From positions 4,092,001 to 4,156,000 of the forward strand of contig AP025252.1 of the NCBI GenBank assembly GCA_016865505.2: a DNA stretch of 64,000 bases. Reading direction: 5' to 3'. The position numbers and the translations under genes are program-made. Every line of letters starts with the position of its first letter. Position 1 is the first letter of the stretch. This DNA comes from Bryobacterales bacterium F-183. Its GTDB lineage: Bacteria > Acidobacteriota > Terriglobia > Bryobacterales > Bryobacteraceae. This document shows, one piece after another, positions 7,480-15,479 of the stretch. The notes below the pieces were generated by a model. It ran no database searches. It saw only the letters and a program-made list of their open reading frames with translations, and had not been told where the DNA came from.

Positions 7480-8651
7480 AGATCCTTATTTCCAGTCATC
7501 ACCGCGTGCGCCAGGCCAAGGACGGAGACGTTGGCTGGAAACTTGGCGCGATCACAGAGATTCATGGTCAGCAGCGGGCAGCAGAACACGGCGGCCCTCA
7601 AGTACTCACGGTGGTCGTCGCGCAGCCAGCCTTTGGCAGACAGTAGTTCCCGAACCGGGTTCAACACCAGTTCTGCTTTCGAATCCAGGATGCCCTTACG
7701 CAAGGGATTCAGCGCATAGTCATGCTCTACGACCACTTTGCCGTTCACGACCCGCGCGTCCAGTTGCAGCTTCGCGCCCGTTTCCGCGGGAAAGTACATC
7801 CATTGCGCCAGGGTATTGTGATACAGCGGTTTGGTGAGGTCGATCAGCGGGTGATGGTAACCGGCAAACGCCGGATCGAAATACAACAAGTCCTGTTTGG
7901 GACCGCGATAGAAAACGTTTCCATTATGCGCATCGCCGTGACCTGCGACTACTGGGCCCTCCTGGGCGGGGTTCAGCAGGCGAATGGCATCCGAGAGCAG
8001 CGTCCGGATCGGCTTGTCGTACTCCCGGCCGTTGATCACCCACGGCAGGTCGATCAGCCTCTCCCACGGCATCTCAAGATACGGAAACTGTTGACCGCTA
8101 TAGAACTGATCGTAGCGGCCTCCAGTGAGCCGATGGTAGAACAACTGGAATACCGGACTCGATGCGTTCTCTGCTGCGGTCTGCCAGCATAAGGAGCGCT
8201 CATAAAGGCTGAATAGCGTGATGTCCGAACGTCGCTGGGCGGCGATGAGGTCCTGCGTGTTGTCGGCTTCCCCGGCTTCCACTGCCCGGCAAGCATCAAA
8301 CATGGTGGGAGTCTCCACCACCTCGTAAAGCATGACGTGTTGCTCTTCGGACTCTTTGGCCTTCATCACCGGGCGCAAGACCGGATACCCAGCGTCAGCC
8401 AGGACCTGCGTGTTGTAGTACTCGCGGTCCGCTACCTGGGACTCGATGTGCGCTTTGAAGAACAGCCGCTGGCCGTCCTCCAAGCTCAAGATGCCATTGA
8501 CGGAGTTGAGCGACACCGCGAGCACACGAATACTGACGTCGCGAACAGGGAAAGGGACGCGCCGGCGGAAGAACTCCGCCATCAGGCGGTTGGCTTGCGG
8601 AAGATCCTGGAACTGCAGGGCCCGGATCTCCGCAAGCTGCGCCACGCTCAT
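7473..8651 (-). CDS. APH/choline-kinase-fold phosphotransferase in the hisD/hisC-like cassette
   Basis: Small-molecule kinase of the aminoglycoside-phosphotransferase fold, 392 aa. Seen: N-lobe lysine in RLFFKAHIE and a following helix glutamate (DREYYNTQVL); the catalytic Brenner motif HGDAHNGN at about 238-245, which fits HxDxxxxN; and the metal-binding Asp in LLYFDPAFAG. The arrangement is that of an active kinase. Overlaps are 4 nt with the HisD-like gene upstream and 7 nt with the HAD gene downstream. No kinase takes part in ordinary histidine synthesis, so its presence between HisD and HisC homologs is unexpected. A role in antibiotic resistance is unlikely given the operon. Substrate unknown. 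Confidence 0.82.
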   Translation of the reverse strand: MSVAQLAEIRALQFQDLPQANRLMAEFFRRRVPFPVRDVSIRVLAVSLNSVNGILSLEDGQRLFFKAHIESQVADREYYNTQVLADAGYPVLRPVMKAKESEEQHVMLYEVVETPTMFDACRAVEAGEADNTQDLIAAQRRSDITLFSLYERSLCWQTAAENASSPVFQLFYHRLTGGRYDQFYSGQQFPYLEMPWERLIDLPWVINGREYDKPIRTLLSDAIRLLNPAQEGPVVAGHGDAHNGNVFYRGPKQDLLYFDPAFAGYHHPLIDLTKPLYHNTLAQWMYFPAETGAKLQLDARVVNGKVVVEHDYALNPLRKGILDSKAELVLNPVRELLSAKGWLRDDHREYLRAAVFCCPLLTMNLCDRAKFPANVSVLGLAHAVMTGNKDLC

Positions 8652-9970
8652 GGCTTTTTATCTTTCCAAATCTTGGCGCGTTCGCGAATCGCGAAAGCGT
8701 GCGACGGGAAGCCTTCGTAATCGGCCAGAGTCGCAGTGTATCCCGAAAGCTTTTCGTAACCGCGCTCATCCATGTAGCCGATGCCCGACCGTTTGATGAA
8801 GTCGTGCACGGTGACAGCCGAGTAAGAGCGCGCAAAGCGGCCTGTCGGAAGAATCGCGTTCAGGCCCAGGCAGTAGTTCGCGATCGAAATCGGTGTGTAC
8901 GGCCCGAGCAGGATCTCGCCGGCATGCTTGATGCGGCTCAGCGCGAGGAACGGATCCTTGGCCTGAATTTCCAGGTGCTCCGGCGCGTAGTCGTTCACAA
9001 AGTCGCAAGACTGTTCGAACGATTCGGTCAACACGATGCCCCCGTAGTTGCCAAGCACCGTACGGATGTAAGTCTGGCGAGGTTCAGGGATGTTCGGCAG
9101 GTAGCCCTCGATCGCTTTGGCCGCCTTCTCCGCGAGGTCCACGCTGTGGGTGACCAGCAGAGCGGCGGAGTCTGCGCCGTGCTCGGCCTCGATCAACAGA
9201 TCAAGACCCGCGATCGCGGGGTCCGCGTGCTCGTCCGCCAGGATGATGGACTCGCTGGGACCTGCGGGTAGACCTACGTCCACCACGCCCGCGAGGATGC
9301 GCTTCGCTGCGGTGGCATAGATCGAGCCAGGGCCGACGACTTTATCGACCCGTGGTACGGATGCCGTGCCATAGGCGAGAGCGGCGATCGCGTGTGCGCC
9401 AGCCATCTTGTAGACTTCGGTGATACCGCACTTGGATGCCGCATGCAGAACAGCCGGGTCCGCCTTGCCCTGCTTGTTGGGCGGAGTGACTACGCAGATG
9501 CTGGGGCAGCCAGCTACCGATGCCGGTACACCGAGCATCAGCATCACGGACGGGAAGTAGCCCTTGCCGCCCGGAACGTAGCAGGCGACTCGTTCGATCG
9601 GAGTTGCTTTCTCACCAGCGAATACGCCCGGCGAGACTTCAGCAAACCAAATCGGTTCCGGCAGCTGTTTTTCATGGAAGGCGCGAATGTTGGCATAGGC
9701 GGCGTCGATCGCTTCACGAACTTCCGGCGACAACAGGCCTGCTGCTTCTTTGGCTTCCTCTTCGGTCACTTTGAGGCCGGTGAACGGCACGCCTTCGCCG
9801 AAGTCGAACTCTTTCACGTAGGCGGTGAGCGCTTCGTCTCCGTGGGCCTTTACTTTGTCGGCCATTTCCTGCACGCGTGGCGTGATCTGTTCGATATCTG
9901 CCTGCGCGCGGCGCATGAGCACGGAGCGGTCCGCGGACGAGAGCTGGGACAGCTTGCGGGTACGAATCAT
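8648..9970 (-). CDS. hisD: HisD-like dehydrogenase (histidinol dehydrogenase family, altered active site)
   Basis: NAD-dependent dehydrogenase of the HisD family, 440 aa, full length. HisD oxidises L-histidinol to L-histidine in two steps. Conserved: AGPSES (substrate Ser239), EAEHGAD (His264), YAPEH with the catalytic Glu331/His332 pair, Glu419 and His424. Changed, using E. coli HisD as reference: zinc ligand Gln259 is Glu261 here, zinc ligand Asp360 is Asn365, and the His of the conserved GTNHVLPT motif is Ala372 in GLNAILPT. It may therefore be a paralog with another substrate. I start at ATG 9970 (MIRTRKLSQ) rather than 10024, because the extra 18 residues are unlike the family. It is the first gene of the overlapping four-gene set, 26 nt after the BNR gene. 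Confidence 0.82.
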   Translation of the reverse strand: MIRTRKLSQLSSADRSVLMRRAQADIEQITPRVQEMADKVKAHGDEALTAYVKEFDFGEGVPFTGLKVTEEEAKEAAGLLSPEVREAIDAAYANIRAFHEKQLPEPIWFAEVSPGVFAGEKATPIERVACYVPGGKGYFPSVMLMLGVPASVAGCPSICVVTPPNKQGKADPAVLHAASKCGITEVYKMAGAHAIAALAYGTASVPRVDKVVGPGSIYATAAKRILAGVVDVGLPAGPSESIILADEHADPAIAGLDLLIEAEHGADSAALLVTHSVDLAEKAAKAIEGYLPNIPEPRQTYIRTVLGNYGGIVLTESFEQSCDFVNDYAPEHLEIQAKDPFLALSRIKHAGEILLGPYTPISIANYCLGLNAILPTGRFARSYSAVTVHDFIKRSGIGYMDERGYEKLSGYTATLADYEGFPSHAFAIRERAKIWKDKKP

Positions 9971-9996
9971 AGCTGGTTCTTTTGAGGGGTGAACTT

Positions 9997-10764
9997 TTAG
10001 TGTAACGCTGCTGCCGCGTTCCAATGCACGAGGCGTCCCTCAGAGGCGGCGGCCCAGCAATCCGACGCATAGCAGGTGATGACGTGAAAGTACTCGTTGT
10101 TGCCGGTAAAGAACGGTTGCCAGTTCCTGCCGCCGTCGCGAGTTTCGTAGATCGTATTGCCGCCGCGGGTGGCATACCCGTACCAAGTAGTGAGCATTAC
10201 GAACGGCTGATCTGGAGGCTTGCCGAGGTCGGACTTGCTGACTGGGTCGATCGCGGCTTTGTTCCAGGTGACGCCGTAGTCGTCGGAGACGCGGATGTCC
10301 CCAGGGGTTGTAATGATGAGGCCACGGGAGCCTTTGAAGTACAGCGTGGGCTTGCCGAGAGATGCGCCTGGATAGGCACCGGCCTTCCATGTGGCGCCGC
10401 TGTCGGATGTAGTGAATAAGTCTGTGTCCACCAATTCAAGACCGTGCTTTTCATCGATCTGCCAGAACTGCCGGTCCGAGTAGCTGCGGGCCGGAGCGAC
10501 TGCCCATCCCTTCCATCCGGGTTGACGCAACGTAGACATCCAAATCGGCTGTACGACCCGAGGCGTCGCGGACTTGGTCCAGGAAACCCCTCCATCCGTT
10601 GTGATGAGCCATTCGCCGTTCACCACCATGTGACCCGTCCGAGTGTCGTCGAAGGTCAAGCGCGTCACGATACCCGGTATGCGCGGGAACACAGTGGTGG
10701 GTTCTACCGCTTGCGCACTGCTAGTTACTGCCAGCGTAAGAACGGTCCAGAACTTCGACCACAT
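9997..10764 (-). CDS. Exported BNR/YCF48-like beta-propeller protein
   Basis: Predicted periplasmic propeller of about 255 aa. The start at ATG 10764 gives a signal peptide (MWSKFWTVLTLAVTSSAQA) and has GAGG six nt upstream; the longer 10854 start lacks these. Asp-box (BNR) repeats are visible: TTDGGVSWTKS, TSDSGATWKAG, VSDDYGVTWNKA, TRDGGRNWQPF. Asp-box proteins include sialidases and photosystem-assembly factors; with only four or five blades and no sialidase arginine triad visible, I do not assign an enzyme. Its first 44 nt overlap the end of glcF, and it lies 26 nt before the HisD-like gene, inside the same run of genes. Function unknown. Confidence 0.85.
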   Translation of the reverse strand: MWSKFWTVLTLAVTSSAQAVEPTTVFPRIPGIVTRLTFDDTRTGHMVVNGEWLITTDGGVSWTKSATPRVVQPIWMSTLRQPGWKGWAVAPARSYSDRQFWQIDEKHGLELVDTDLFTTSDSGATWKAGAYPGASLGKPTLYFKGSRGLIITTPGDIRVSDDYGVTWNKAAIDPVSKSDLGKPPDQPFVMLTTWYGYATRGGNTIYETRDGGRNWQPFFTGNNEYFHVITCYASDCWAAASEGRLVHWNAAAALH

Positions 10765-12007
10765 GCAAGACCTCGTGTCCTGTCCCGTACTTTTGCGCGC
10801 CGAACCGAAGCTGCAGCATGCAGCCGGGATTGGCGGTTGCGATGTACTGCGCATCCGCCTTCTTCACGTTGCTCATTTTCGAATCCAGAATCTGCATGGA
10901 GACATCTGTGTGCACGACGTTGTACACACCGGCGCTTCCGCAACAGACATCGGAGCTGGGCATCTCGTTCAGTTGCAGGCCGGGAATCGACTTCAATAAC
11001 TGGCGTGGCGCTGTGCGGATCTTCTGGCCGTGCGACAAGTGGCACGAGTCCTGATAAGTGATCTTGATCGGCAGCGGCTTTAGGTCCGCCCTATTCCAAT
11101 CGATGGAGCCCAGAAACTCGTTCACGTCCTTCAGCTGGGCGACAAATCGCTTGGCTCTCTCTGCGTACTGTGAGTCGTGCTCCAACAGTTCGTCGTACTC
11201 TTTCAACGTCGAGCCGCAGCCACCGGCGTTGCAGATGATGGCATCGTACCCCGCATCCACCATCGCGTCGATGTTCTGTTTCGCCAGCGCGCGACCCTCA
11301 TCCCGCATGCCAGCATGGACCTGTAACGCTCCACAGCAGTTCTGGTTGTCCGGGATCACAACCTCGCAGCCGTTGCGCTGCAGAACGCGTACGGTAGCGT
11401 CGTTAAGTCGAGCAAAGCTGAGGTTGGCGATGCAGCCGCCAAGAAAAGCTACGCGATACCGTTTCCTGCCGATCGCTGGGAACGTCTTGCCGTAGGACTC
11501 GTAGAAGAACGGTCTCTCAATCGGGGGCGCAAGTGCTTCCGCTTCGCGCAGACTCTTGGGGATTAGGCCTAACGATCGGGCCATCGCTTTCAAACCAAGT
11601 TTCTCGTAGAGCCAGAGCAGCGTACCTGCCACCTTCAAGTTGAAGCGCGAGGGCAGCAGATAGCGGTACGCCATTCGCATGAGGAACGGCGGTGGATGCT
11701 TGGCCGCGATCTCCGCGCGTGCCGCTTCAATGAGGCGACCGTACGGAACTCCTGACGGACAGGCAGTCTCGCAACCGCGGCATGCCAGGCACAAGCCAAG
11801 GTGTTCCCGGTAGCTGTCGTCGATTTCTGCAGCGCCGGTGGCCACTTGGACCATTTGGTAAATGCGCCCGCGTGGCGAATCCATCTCAACGCCAAGTTCG
11901 CGATACGTTGGGCAAGCGTTCAGGCAGAGTCCACAATGGACACACTTGTCCAGATCCTTGCCTTGCGGCTTGTCCAGGATGTGCAATGCATTGTTAGATG
12001 CGTCCAT
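10721..12007 (-). CDS. glcF: Glycolate oxidase iron-sulfur subunit GlcF
   Basis: Iron-sulfur, electron-transferring subunit of the membrane-associated glycolate dehydrogenase GlcDEF, about 428 aa. Two N-terminal 4Fe-4S ferredoxin motifs are present: CVHCGLCLNACPTY and CLACRGCETACPSG. Two C-terminal CCG domains follow: GGCIANLSF with NCCGALQVHAG, and DSCHLSHGQ with DVCCGSAGVYN. I start at ATG 12007 (MDASNN); a GTG at 12016 is possible. It overlaps the glcE stop by 14 nt, so the two are coupled. Electrons normally pass from GlcD flavin to the quinone pool; the only GlcD-like protein in the window is 43 kb away at 56175. Confidence 0.94.
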   Translation of the reverse strand: MDASNNALHILDKPQGKDLDKCVHCGLCLNACPTYRELGVEMDSPRGRIYQMVQVATGAAEIDDSYREHLGLCLACRGCETACPSGVPYGRLIEAARAEIAAKHPPPFLMRMAYRYLLPSRFNLKVAGTLLWLYEKLGLKAMARSLGLIPKSLREAEALAPPIERPFFYESYGKTFPAIGRKRYRVAFLGGCIANLSFARLNDATVRVLQRNGCEVVIPDNQNCCGALQVHAGMRDEGRALAKQNIDAMVDAGYDAIICNAGGCGSTLKEYDELLEHDSQYAERAKRFVAQLKDVNEFLGSIDWNRADLKPLPIKITYQDSCHLSHGQKIRTAPRQLLKSIPGLQLNEMPSSDVCCGSAGVYNVVHTDVSMQILDSKMSNVKKADAQYIATANPGCMLQLRFGAQKYGTGHEVLHVVEVLDRSYAGSN

Positions 12008-13064
12008 ACAAGGCACCTTTGTTCAAAAGACCTTGTGGGTCGAGCATGTTCTTGATGTTCCGCATAACGGCGAGGCTGCCGGGATCAGGGTTGGGCCAAC
12101 GATCCACGCCGGCAGGCGCCCTTTCGAGTACATAAGGCGCTTTCTCTGGCAAACTCACTGGATCATAGAGATATACGATTCCAGACGCTGCCCGGGCGAT
12201 GACCGGTGTCGTAATACCGTCACGAACCAAATCCTTCATGCCCATATGCGTTGTACTGCAACGAGCAATGATTTGGGCGCTCGATCGGGCGGGGAAGTTC
12301 GCTACCGTCCTCCAGATGGAGTCGTCGACGATGGTTGAGCCAGCGTACTCACGCGTGAACCGCTCGGGCATCACAACCGCTTGCAGCAGCAGATTCCAAG
12401 CAGACGGAAGTTGCACCGCCTCGCTCGCAGACGGGTTCAGGAGATCGAGAGCAGCAGGCTGCAATTGACCCTTCAGGATGCGATCGCGTAGAGCGAAGGC
12501 CGCGGTCGCAGAGTCGAAAGAAAAACGGAGTGTAGCTGACTCCTTGGGGATCGGATTCAGCTTGAAGTTCACCGTCGCAATCGCAGCCAGCGTGCCAAAG
12601 GAGCCGATGATCAGCTTGCCCATATCGAGTCCAGCGACATTCTTCACTACCATGCCACCGGTTTTCACGAGCTTCCCGTCCAGGGTGGCGAACGTCATGC
12701 CGATCACGAGGTCGCGCGCTGTGCCGTACAAGCGACGCCGCGGTCCATTTAGATTCGCCCCCAGGATGCCTGCCAGCGTGACCTCCTCGTCCCAGGGAGG
12801 GTCTAACGGAACCATCTGATTGTTCGCAGCCAGCAGCCGCTGCAACTCGCTGTACTTCATGCCGGCCTCAACGCTGACGGTAAGGTCGCGGGGCTCGTAC
12901 TCGAGCAGACCGGTCATCCGGGATGTCGAGATTTCGACGTCACCCGTAACGCCAGGCGGAGTGTTGCCTAGTTTAATGCTTTGCCTTTGCGAGGCCGCCG
13001 CCGCAAGGGTGTCGGCGAGTTCCTGAGCCGTTACGGGTTCCACTCGTACGCTTGCTTCAGCCAA
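11994..13064 (-). CDS. glcE: Glycolate oxidase FAD-binding subunit GlcE
   Basis: FAD-binding (PCMH-type) accessory subunit of glycolate oxidase, 356 aa, shorter than GlcD as expected for GlcE. Recognisable elements are VSVEAGMKYSELQRLLA, LAGILGANLNGPRRRLYG and TARDLVIGMTFATLDG-LVKTGG, then KNVAGLDMGKLIIGSFG. The ORF opens with TTG at 13064, supported by a GAGG seven nt upstream; a GTG at 13043 is the alternative. The start lies inside the DUF5655 gene (34-nt overlap), and the stop overlaps glcF. The whole block is one transcription direction, so co-expression with glcF is expected. Confidence 0.92.
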   Translation of the reverse strand: MAEASVRVEPVTAQELADTLAAAASQRQSIKLGNTPPGVTGDVEISTSRMTGLLEYEPRDLTVSVEAGMKYSELQRLLAANNQMVPLDPPWDEEVTLAGILGANLNGPRRRLYGTARDLVIGMTFATLDGKLVKTGGMVVKNVAGLDMGKLIIGSFGTLAAIATVNFKLNPIPKESATLRFSFDSATAAFALRDRILKGQLQPAALDLLNPSASEAVQLPSAWNLLLQAVVMPERFTREYAGSTIVDDSIWRTVANFPARSSAQIIARCSTTHMGMKDLVRDGITTPVIARAASGIVYLYDPVSLPEKAPYVLERAPAGVDRWPNPDPGSLAVMRNIKNMLDPQGLLNKGALYGRI

Positions 13065-13447
13065 TCGAGAACCTCATCGTCAATGTCCATCAACGAGAAT
13101 ATCTCAATCCGATGAGTGATCCGGTCCTTCTTCACGTATCCGCCGGTATCGATGAGACGGGCGGGGAAGTTGCGGCCCTCCTCAATGAAGGGTCGCAGTG
13201 CAAGGCCGAGATCGATTCGGGTCTTGGTGGTCGGCTTGATTTGGGCGAAGACGTGAGTCCGGTACAGGGGAACGATTGTCTTGGCTGGGCAGATTTTCAC
13301 GTCGGTACCGAGGCCTCGCGCCACGTCGTACATCTGGTCGTAGATTGGCCTCAACGCAGGCTTCGCGGAGAACATCGCGTCGATGAGCGACGGCGCTTCG
13401 GCCAAGTATTCCTTCTGGACGCGCTCCAAGTCCTGGGGCGGGTGCAT
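13031..13447 (-). CDS. DUF5655-domain protein
   Basis: Small cytoplasmic protein (about 138 aa from ATG 13447) resembling DUF5655, an uncharacterised domain often found alone or attached to endonuclease-like modules. The family pattern is visible as KICPAKTIVPLYRTHVFAQIKP, TRIDLGLALRPF and the C-terminal VLDWLKQAYEWNP. A longer start at ATG 13516 is open but would overlap the lipoprotein gene by 23 nt and adds residues without clear family similarity. It overlaps glcE by 34 nt, so it is translationally embedded in the glycolate-oxidase run. No catalytic residues can be assigned. Confidence 0.7.
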   Translation of the reverse strand: MHPPQDLERVQKEYLAEAPSLIDAMFSAKPALRPIYDQMYDVARGLGTDVKICPAKTIVPLYRTHVFAQIKPTTKTRIDLGLALRPFIEEGRNFPARLIDTGGYVKKDRITHRIEIFSLMDIDDEVLDWLKQAYEWNP

Positions 13448-13493
13448 GCGGCCCAATGCCGGGTGCGGGTCGTAGGTTTGGCGGCCAGCCAAG

Positions 13494-13886
13494 CTACCGC
13501 CGCACCAAAGTGGCATTCACGCGGTCGGGGTTTCCGCGGGTCAGTACGTAGTAGGGCTCGCGATTACGAAGAATTGCCACGCCGTTGTCGACAACGTGGA
13601 TCTCCAGTCCATACTGCTGCGTTTCCTTGATGCGTTGCGCGGGGATGCGTATTTCAAAAGGCCCGGCCGTGGCGGGCGCGTTCAGCGATCCTGCGATGGC
13701 GCGATCGGGGCCGCTCACTTCCACTACGCGGATATCGATGGAAGCGTTGGCAGGCGGCGCTTCTGCGTAAGAGACGTTCACGGTTACGGTGCGATCTGCA
13801 ACCGGTGGGGCGGAGGCAGAGCACCCAACAAGGACCGCCATCGCCAGACACAATCCCGGAATCGTGAGAGAGGTCCCGCACTGCAT
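13494..13886 (-). CDS. YbaY-like lipoprotein
   Basis: Predicted lipoprotein, 130 aa. The signal peptide ends in a lipobox, LVGC (Cys22), and the mature part starts SASAPP. The body follows the YbaY (PF09619-type) pattern: VTVNVSYAEAPPANASIDIRVVEVS, FEIRIPAQRI, YGLEIHVVDNG and the terminal LTRGNPDRVNATLVRR. Members are small beta-sandwich envelope lipoproteins of unknown role. The gene is one nucleotide downstream of the DUF4332 gene and overlaps the alternative longer DUF5655 start. The absence of Asp after the Cys favours outer-membrane sorting by the E. coli rule, which may not hold in this lineage. Confidence 0.8.
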   Translation of the reverse strand: MQCGTSLTIPGLCLAMAVLVGCSASAPPVADRTVTVNVSYAEAPPANASIDIRVVEVSGPDRAIAGSLNAPATAGPFEIRIPAQRIKETQQYGLEIHVVDNGVAILRNREPYYVLTRGNPDRVNATLVRR

Positions 13887-13887
13887 G

Positions 13888-14349
13888 TTAGTAGGAAAGC
13901 TTCGACTGCAGTGTTTTCGCCTGGTCGATCCACTTCTTCACCACTGGGATCGAGGGCGCGACTTTCGAGAGCTTACGGGTCTCATTGACCTCGCGCATCT
14001 TTGCGCTCAGAGCTTCCGCCCGGCGGCTCTTCAGTTCTTTTACGGTATCTACACCGGCCGCCTCGAGCAGTTCGGCAAACTGCCGAGCGACGCCTTTGAT
14101 GCGAAACAGGTCTGCATGGTTCGCCCACCGCAAAATCAATTGTTCGGAAATTTCTGTTTTTGTGGCCAACGCTTTGCGGGCCTTCGGGGTCTTGCAAGCT
14201 TCCAAAAGCTGCTCCGTAGACCGTATGCCGGCCTCGTGCAACTTTTTGCCATATTGTGGACCAATGCCCTCAATTTCCACCACGGAATGAGCCAACGTGC
14301 GGTCTCCTTTTTTGCCAGGCACCCCTGCCGACTTGGACAAGGTAACCAT
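13888..14349 (-). CDS. DUF4332 helix-hairpin-helix protein
   Basis: 153-aa cytoplasmic protein of the DUF4332 type, made of tandem helix-hairpin-helix units. Seen: VVEIEGIGPQYGKKLHEAGIRSTEQLLEA (first HhH, with the GIGP hairpin) and DLFRIKGVARQFAELLEAAGVDTVKEL (second HhH), followed by a charged helical tail. HhH units usually bind DNA non-specifically, but DUF4332 has no established function. It is the first gene of the minus-strand run extending to 5603, with a 160-nt divergent gap to the YjbR gene, so a promoter is expected in 14350-14509. A later start near the VVEIEGIG segment cannot be excluded. Confidence 0.82.
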   Translation of the reverse strand: MVTLSKSAGVPGKKGDRTLAHSVVEIEGIGPQYGKKLHEAGIRSTEQLLEACKTPKARKALATKTEISEQLILRWANHADLFRIKGVARQFAELLEAAGVDTVKELKSRRAEALSAKMREVNETRKLSKVAPSIPVVKKWIDQAKTLQSKLSY

Positions 14350-14509
14350 GCCCGCTCAGCGAAGTCAACCACCCAGATGACACAGTCGAAAGGGAGGTGG
14401 GAGTTGGAATTCGGGGGGTAACTGTTTGAGAATAGAATGGAGGACGGGATGACGGCACCGCTGTCCCTCCACCCGGAACACTGTTATCAAGAACTCTGAA
14501 AGATTGTCT

Positions 14510-14854
14510 ATGTCGTCGTTGCCTCGGGACAAGATCCTCGAGAAGCTAAGAAAAATCTGCCTCGCACTGCCGAATGCCACTGAAACGTTGACATTTGGGC
14601 ACCCGACTTTTCAGGTGGCCCAAAAGACGTTTTGCGTCCTCGAGCAGTACAAGGGCGAGTTGAGCATGAGTTTCAAGGTGGGCAAACAGGCCCAGCCGGT
14701 TTTTTTGAAGGATGAACGATTCTTTCGTACCCCGTATGTCGGCCAGCACGGCTGGGTTTCACTGCGGGCTGTCGGCAAGCTGAACTGGGAAGAAATTCAT
14801 CAACTTGCCGAGGGCAGCTATAAGTTGGTGCAGCAAAAGCGCCGTAGCATTTAG
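14510..14854 (+). CDS. MmcQ/YjbR-family protein
   Basis: 114-aa protein of the MmcQ/YjbR (CyaY-like fold) family, often annotated as DNA-binding but with unproven function. Family marks are the N-terminal LRKICLALPNATETLTFGHPTFQV, FCVLEQYKGELSMSFKV, and the end HGWVSLRAVGKLNWEEIHQLAEGSY. I use ATG 14510; the slightly longer TTG at 14504 is less likely. The stop overlaps that of ruvA on the other strand by 4 nt (TTAG). It is monocistronic and divergent from the DUF4332 gene. Confidence 0.88.
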   Translation: MSSLPRDKILEKLRKICLALPNATETLTFGHPTFQVAQKTFCVLEQYKGELSMSFKVGKQAQPVFLKDERFFRTPYVGQHGWVSLRAVGKLNWEEIHQLAEGSYKLVQQKRRSI

Positions 14855-15468
14855 CGAACAAGTTTGAGGGCGAGGCGGAACAAGGTCTCAAAGTCCGCCT
14901 CCGTGCCCGCTTCTGCACGCGCCTTTATGACTGCCGATTCGGCGTTGGGACGCGGTGAGCCGAAGTTCACCAATGCGCTCAGTACATCTTCTTCTACGGC
15001 GCTAAAGCTCGGCTTCTTGCCGGGCGAGGCCGATCCGCTAGCCGATGCGGGCGCCAGCGCGGCGAGCAGTTCCAGTTTGTCCTTCAGTTCCAATACAACC
15101 CGCTCGGCCGTCTTCTTTCCGACGCCGGGAATCTTGACCAGAACCTCTAATTGATTCCCGCGGATAGCGCCCACCAGATCGCCAATCGGCAATCCACTGA
15201 GGATGGTGATTGCCAACTTGGGACCGATTCCCGATACGCCGGTCAGCTTTTCGAACATCAGCTTTTCGTTCTGCGTGGCGAATCCGAATAGGGAAATCGC
15301 ATCTTCGCGGACGTGCGTGTGGACTCGTAACTGGGCCTCAGTACCGGGGCCGCTGAGTGCGGTAAACGTCGACACGGGAATGGTGACGTCGTACCCCACG
15401 CCTCCCACGTCGACAATCACCTGGTTTGGATGTTTTTCGAGCAGGACACCACGAAGAAAAGCGATCAT
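14851..15468 (-). CDS. ruvA: Holliday junction branch migration protein RuvA
   Basis: DNA-binding subunit of the RuvAB branch-migration complex, 205 aa, standard length. The N-terminal OB fold is MIAFLRGVLLEKHPNQVIVDVGGVGYDV. Two central helix-hairpin-helix motifs are LTGVSGIGPKLAITIL and LVKIPGVGKKTAERVVLELKDKL. A linker of about 25 residues follows, then the C-terminal RuvB-binding helical domain. ruvB and ruvC are not adjacent. The start is divergent from rsmE with only 11 nt between the two ATGs, so each promoter must lie inside the other gene or the genes depend on distant promoters. Confidence 0.96.
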   Translation of the reverse strand: MIAFLRGVLLEKHPNQVIVDVGGVGYDVTIPVSTFTALSGPGTEAQLRVHTHVREDAISLFGFATQNEKLMFEKLTGVSGIGPKLAITILSGLPIGDLVGAIRGNQLEVLVKIPGVGKKTAERVVLELKDKLELLAALAPASASGSASPGKKPSFSAVEEDVLSALVNFGSPRPNAESAVIKARAEAGTEADFETLFRLALKLVR

Positions 15469-15479
15469 ATGGATTCAGG

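Noticed and set aside
7473-8651. Aminoglycoside-resistance gene
   Set aside because: The APH fold is shared with many metabolic kinases, and the gene is locked in a biosynthetic operon with no mobile-element context.
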